Source: Marinomonas gallaica | GTDB taxonomy: Bacteria; Pseudomonadota; Gammaproteobacteria; Pseudomonadales; Marinomonadaceae | Direction of reading: 5' to 3' | DNA: 64,000 bases | Assembly: GCF_001639745.1 (NCBI RefSeq) | Contig: NZ_LTAX01000008.1 | Coordinates: forward strand, 1 to 64,000 | Shown: piece by piece, positions 60,469-64,000 of the stretch | Position numbering within the stretch: the stretch's first letter is position 1 | How the letters are laid out: each line of letters starts with the position of its first letter | Made by a program: the position numbers and the translations under genes | The notes under the pieces: model-generated | Databases searched by the model: none | Seen by the model: only the letters and a program-made list of their open reading frames with translations | What the model was told of the DNA's origin: nothing

Positions 60469-61019
60469 TATGCGTCGTCCTCGTCGTCAACATTCAGCTC
60501 AGGTAATAAGCGTTTACCAGTAAACAGATGCACAGCATCGTCCAACCAATCGCTTGATAATTGCGCTATCAACAGGCTGCTGGCAATGCAGATCATGACC
60601 CAGAAATGGTGCATGTGTGGGGCCCACTCACTCTGACGGCGGTAGTTAAATTCAATGGCTTCTTCAAACTTACCCACGCTCATTTTGAAAACGATCACTA
60701 AGAAAAAGATGCCTAATGCAAAGGAAAACAAGTTAAACAAGCTGCGAATGCGTGGGGGAACTTTGTTGTACAGGATGTCGACGTTGATATGGCCACGGCG
60801 CTGTTGTGCGTAGGCACCCCCTAGCGCAGCAATGTAACCGAACATAAACAATGATAAGTCATAAGCCCAGATTGTCGGCTTATTCAGGAAGTAGCGAGAA
60901 AATACTTCGAAAGCTACGACAAACGCCAAGGCAGGCATGACATAAGAAACGGATTTGCCTACGAATTCCACCACTCGGCGGACCGCATGACAATATAGCC
61001 TCATCGCAGTCAATAACAT
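60468..61019 (-). CDS. TRAP transporter small permease (DctQ)
   Basis: Small four-helix membrane subunit of the TRAP system, 183 residues. Typical features: FSRYFLNKPTIWAYDLSLFMFGYIAALGGAYAQQRRGHINVDIL and acidic C terminus. It sits between dctP and dctM and couples to dctM by one-base overlap. Confidence 0.9.
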   Translation of the reverse strand: MLLTAMRLYCHAVRRVVEFVGKSVSYVMPALAFVVAFEVFSRYFLNKPTIWAYDLSLFMFGYIAALGGAYAQQRRGHINVDILYNKVPPRIRSLFNLFSFALGIFFLVIVFKMSVGKFEEAIEFNYRRQSEWAPHMHHFWVMICIASSLLIAQLSSDWLDDAVHLFTGKRLLPELNVDDEDDA

Positions 61020-61047
61020 GGAAATGTACCTCGAGATTTAAACAAAA

Positions 61048-61075
61048 AAAGGCGAGCGTGGAGACGCTCGCCTTT
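61048..61075 (-). terminator. Hairpin between dctP and dctQ
   Basis: GGCGAGCG (61051-61058) and CGCTCGCC (61065-61072), with A7 before and TTT after; on the minus strand the stem is followed by T7. Partial termination here would give more DctP than permease, as is common for binding proteins. Confidence 0.75.
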
Positions 61076-61089
61076 GGAGGGGGTATAGA

Positions 61090-62115
61090 TTATTTCTGTT
61101 CTGCGCGTAACACGTCGATTAGACGCTTGCTGTATGGATCCGCGGCAGCGTATTCGTCCCAAAGACCGGCACCGGCTTCAGCCCAAGCTTTTTTATCAGC
61201 TTCGCTTGGCGCTGGAGACCATTTCAGACCTTTAGCTTCCATTTCAGCAACGGCTTCAGCTTCCCATTGCTTAGATTTAGTTAGCTGCTCTTCTGCATGT
61301 GTTTTTGTCGCTGCACGAACTTCTTCTTTTTGCTCGTCCGTTAGTTTATTCCATGCATTACGGTTAACAACGATTGGCAGTACTTGCGCGCCAGCTAGAG
61401 GCAGTTTGTACATGTACTTCGCAACTTCAACGTGGTTACCGTCACGGTGATCGATCATGTTAGAACCGATAGACCCATCGATTACGCCCGTTGAAAGAGA
61501 CGTGTAAATTTCAGACCAAGCTAGAGAGACAGGTGAAGCGCCTAGATTACGAAGGAACTTGCCGTATGCGCCTGGTGCACGGATTTTTAAGCCTTTGAAG
61601 TCTTCAATCGAGTTGATTGGCTCTTTGGTGATGATGTAAACCGGAGGCTGAATGTACGGGTCAAGCCATACTAGACCTTGAGAACCGTACGCTTCTTTAA
61701 GGATTTCGCCCCAACCTTTGTCGTAAAACAGTTCATGCAATTTGTCTGTATCATCAGTACCACCTGGTAGACCGATCTCTACAACCCCTGCAGGTAATTC
61801 ACCCGCGTGCATCGATTGGAACGGTGCGCCCATCGTTACAAGGCCAGATTTTACTGCGCCAAGAATACCGGTTGTACCGACACCTTCACCCGAGTAAAGA
61901 ACTTGTACTTTTACTGCGCCATCGGTATTGGTTTCGATATTCTTTGCTAAGTTTTCGTAGATTTCACCGAACGCTGTGCCGCGACCGTATAGGTTGGCGA
62001 AACGCCAGTTGTAATCAGCTGCATGAGCTGAAGTTGCTACTGCGCCAGCGCCTAAAGCGACAGCAAGAGAACTCGCGACTAAATGTTTTTTTACTTTTTG
62101 TAGTGTTTTTAACAT
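61090..62115 (-). CDS. TRAP transporter solute-binding protein (DctP)
   Basis: Periplasmic solute receptor, 341 residues, with a signal peptide MLKTLQKVKKHLVASSLAVA...SAHA cleaved before ADYNW (about residue 32). DctP-family features: FANLYGRGTAFGEIYENLAKNIE, the ligand arginine region LKIRAPGAYGKFLRNLGASPVSLAWSEIYTSLSTGVIDGSIG. The substrate is unknown; the family binds organic acids, including dicarboxylates and sugar acids. It is the first gene of dctP-dctQ-dctM. Confidence 0.93.
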   Translation of the reverse strand: MLKTLQKVKKHLVASSLAVALGAGAVATSAHAADYNWRFANLYGRGTAFGEIYENLAKNIETNTDGAVKVQVLYSGEGVGTTGILGAVKSGLVTMGAPFQSMHAGELPAGVVEIGLPGGTDDTDKLHELFYDKGWGEILKEAYGSQGLVWLDPYIQPPVYIITKEPINSIEDFKGLKIRAPGAYGKFLRNLGASPVSLAWSEIYTSLSTGVIDGSIGSNMIDHRDGNHVEVAKYMYKLPLAGAQVLPIVVNRNAWNKLTDEQKEEVRAATKTHAEEQLTKSKQWEAEAVAEMEAKGLKWSPAPSEADKKAWAEAGAGLWDEYAAADPYSKRLIDVLRAEQK

Positions 62116-62490
62116 GAGTAACCTCTTGATAAAGAGTTGCTAGATTTAGCCATGTCCTCCCCGACGATGGCGGCTTTTACGGATATTTTCAAAAAGCTTG
62201 CACAAATTAAACCATACAAAACCTACCTAAAGTTTTGTTGTGACCAAACAATAGAACGTATTTTAAAAGTCTTTATAAATCAGATGTATAGTTGGTTTAG
62301 ATTCGTGCGTGTGCCCTATATTAGGGCTCAAATAGTGTCACAATTATGACGCGCCCATGATGATCTAGTAATTTGATTATTAAAGCATTTTCAAAAAATT
62401 ACGTCGGTTTTTATTGATCAATGAATGCCCAACAATCAGAGTGTATTATAATGCACTCTTATGGTGCAATTAAGGGGATGATTAGACCGT
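62116..62490. other. Intergenic region upstream of dctP
   Basis: AT-rich gap, 432 bases with the terminator at its right end. It must hold the dctP promoter. A small repeat TGCAC-tcttatg-GTGCA is at 62451-62467. No gene or RNA could be supported. Confidence 0.5.
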
Positions 62491-62521
62491 AAAAAAGGGG
62501 AAGCGATGCTTCCCCTTTTTC
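62491..62521 (-). terminator. Terminator of the chemoreceptor gene
   Basis: GGGGAAGC (62497-62504) and GCTTCCCC (62508-62515), A6 before and T5 after. Confidence 0.88.
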
Positions 62522-62547
62522 TCAAACTAATTCTAAAAAATAAATGA

Positions 62548-64000
62548 CTATCTAATTTCAAATTGCGCAATTTGTTGGGTTAAGCTGGAAACATGGCCAT
62601 GGATGTCTTGGCCGGATGCTTTGATATTTTGCGTCGCATGGTAGTTATGTTCGATGCTTTGAGCAATATCATCCATATCTTTGGCCATGGTCTGTGTCGT
62701 CAGTACAACTTCTTGAATCGAAGCAGAAATCGATTGTGTCCGCTCTGCAGCATCTAAGGTTAACGCTTCCACTTCTTTGATGGTAAAGACAGCCGTTTCG
62801 CCTTTCTCTTTTCCAGCGGCGACTTGTTCTAAGCTGGACGCCATGGCCGCGATAACATTTTGGGTTTCTCGCTGAATGCCTTCAATTTTGCTGGTGATAC
62901 TGCTGGTGGCTTGAACGGTTTGCTCGGCTAAGGTTCGGACTTCGTCTGCGACCACCGCAAAGCCTCGGCCTGCTTCTCCGGCACGTGCGGCTTCGATGGC
63001 TGCGTTCAGAGCGAGTAAGTTAGTTTGCTCTGCAACGCCCACGATTAGGTCGATCACGGAGTCAATTTCTTTGGAGCGCTCACCGAGCTGCGACACGCTG
63101 ACATGGGTTTGTTCAATGGAAGAGGCAACCGCTTGAATGGCGTCAATCGCATCACCAATCACATGCGCCCCGGTTTGAGCTGAGTTGTAGGCATCGTTAG
63201 TGGCCGCATTGACCTGTTGTGTCATATTGCCGACATCCGCAGATGTGTGAGAGATTTCTTCAGTCGCAGCAGCCAAAGTATTACTACGGTCGCGAATCTG
63301 CTCACTGCCAGACACGATCGTAATCGCATCCTCGCTTAATTGGTCGGCGGTGCTGACTAACGCTTGATTGCTATTGCGTAATTGGCTGACCAGAAGACTG
63401 AGGTTGTCCGTCATTTCATTCGAGGTCATTAAAATCTGATCGAATTCATCGTTTGGATTCATCGTGTTGTTGTCATGGCGAACCAGTTTGCCGGCCGCCA
63501 CTTCTTGTAAGCGTTTCAAGATGGTTTGGATTTTTTGATTTAAGCTGTAAATCACCGTCGCAATGATGGCACCGATGAGTAACGTAAGGACGATGCCACC
63601 AATGATCAAATTACGGCGTGCATTTGTGGCTGTAACATTGGCTTGCAGCTGTGCTTGTTCTAATAAAGGTGATTTCAGGTACTCTGTCGTATTGTTCAAG
63701 GTTTGTGAGTTTTGCTCGCGAGCCTGATTCAGCGCTTGTTTGATTTGTTTGCGCGACAAAGCGTAATTCGCAACGGGTTGAGCGGCCGTGCGATAGGCGT
63801 CTAACAATGGATTAAATACATCGCCAAAGCCAATCTCATTCACTTGTGTAACCAGCCCATCTAAAGACTCAAACCATATGACTTGGTTGGCCTGTGTTGG
63901 GTAGGCTAAAAAGTCCTTTTCTTTGGTGCGCACTTCTTTAAATGTGGCCGCAAAGCTGGCCAACATTGCGAGGTTTTCCTCAGCGGTCGCTGCGGCTTGG
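62548..64000 (-). CDS. Methyl-accepting chemotaxis protein, 5' end beyond window
   Basis: At least 484 codons are present; the frame runs open through the right edge (upstream of the ATG at 63966 it reads ...[11 protein letters not shown] without a stop), so the N terminus is missing. Visible parts in order: the C-terminal portion of a helical periplasmic sensor region, one membrane segment ([26 protein letters not shown]), a HAMP domain, and the signalling domain with the hairpin tip [43 protein letters not shown]. No CheR-binding pentapeptide is at the C terminus. Ligand unknown. Confidence 0.92.
   Translation of the reverse strand, partial: QAAATAEENLAMLASFAATFKEVRTKEKDFLAYPTQANQVIWFESLDGLVTQVNEIGFGDVFNPLLDAYRTAAQPVANYALSRKQIKQALNQAREQNSQTLNNTTEYLKSPLLEQAQLQANVTATNARRNLIIGGIVLTLLIGAIIATVIYSLNQKIQTILKRLQEVAAGKLVRHDNNTMNPNDEFDQILMTSNEMTDNLSLLVSQLRNSNQALVSTADQLSEDAITIVSGSEQIRDRSNTLAAATEEISHTSADVGNMTQQVNAATNDAYNSAQTGAHVIGDAIDAIQAVASSIEQTHVSVSQLGERSKEIDSVIDLIVGVAEQTNLLALNAAIEAARAGEAGRGFAVVADEVRTLAEQTVQATSSITSKIEGIQRETQNVIAAMASSLEQVAAGKEKGETAVFTIKEVEALTLDAAERTQSISASIQEVVLTTQTMAKDMDDIAQSIEHNYHATQNIKASGQDIHGHVSSLTQQIAQFEIR

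Overview
The window looks like the replication-origin region of a marine gammaproteobacterium of the Oceanospirillales, most like Marinomonas. This rests on gene order (uvrD; atpIBEFHAGDC-parB-parA-rsmG-mnmG; mnmE-yidC-rnpA-rpmH; dnaA-dnaN-recF-gyrB), protein character and an acrylate-type acuR-acuI pair. The genus is an inference; no database was searched.

Layout. 1-160: promoter and leader of a ribosomal RNA operon reading left out of the window. 415-9989: uvrD, a tiny conserved gene, an aspartate/aromatic aminotransferase, a DsbA/FrnE-like oxidoreductase, a cysteine-desulfurase-like enzyme, a MocR regulator with a long acidic tail, and the sulfur-transfer pair csdA-csdE. 9848-14666: a disturbed block in which the csdE 3' end plus a LysE/RhtB exporter gene occurs twice as a direct repeat. 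Between the copies lie a large Calx-beta/PPC-like protein and a broken transposase. 14685-19307: araC-type regulator, tcdA, a TrmB-type regulator and prpE. 19436-31559: the complete F1Fo ATP synthase operon followed by a second epsilon-subunit gene, then parB, parA, rsmG and mnmG, all on the minus strand.

31560-38215 is the origin zone. DnaA-box clusters lie both beside mnmG and between rpmH and dnaA; between them are acuR-acuI (plus strand) and mnmE, yidC, rnpA and rpmH (minus strand). Transcription diverges around rpmH/dnaA: the core operon rightward (dnaA-dnaN-recF-gyrB) is on the plus strand. 44557-57025: qorB with a divergent HxlR regulator, gmhB, an LpxL-type acyltransferase, a frameshifted ybaK, trkH, trkA, rsmB, fmt, def, dprA, hslR and cysQ. 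Two perfect parS sites (ParB-binding) sit inside rsmB and a near-match lies upstream of the acyltransferase gene; with parAB at 27.3-29.0 kb this is a complete chromosome-partition system. 57063-64000: a TetR regulator divergent from a stand-alone fabF, a three-gene TRAP transporter, and a chemoreceptor cut by the right edge.

Most of the window is core chromosome. The observations most worth a second look are the mosaic duplication at 9.8-14.7 kb, the tandem second atpC, the cloverleaf-like palindrome at 16401-16496, the two DnaA-box clusters, the parS pair embedded in rsmB, and the duplicated operators of acuR and acuI.
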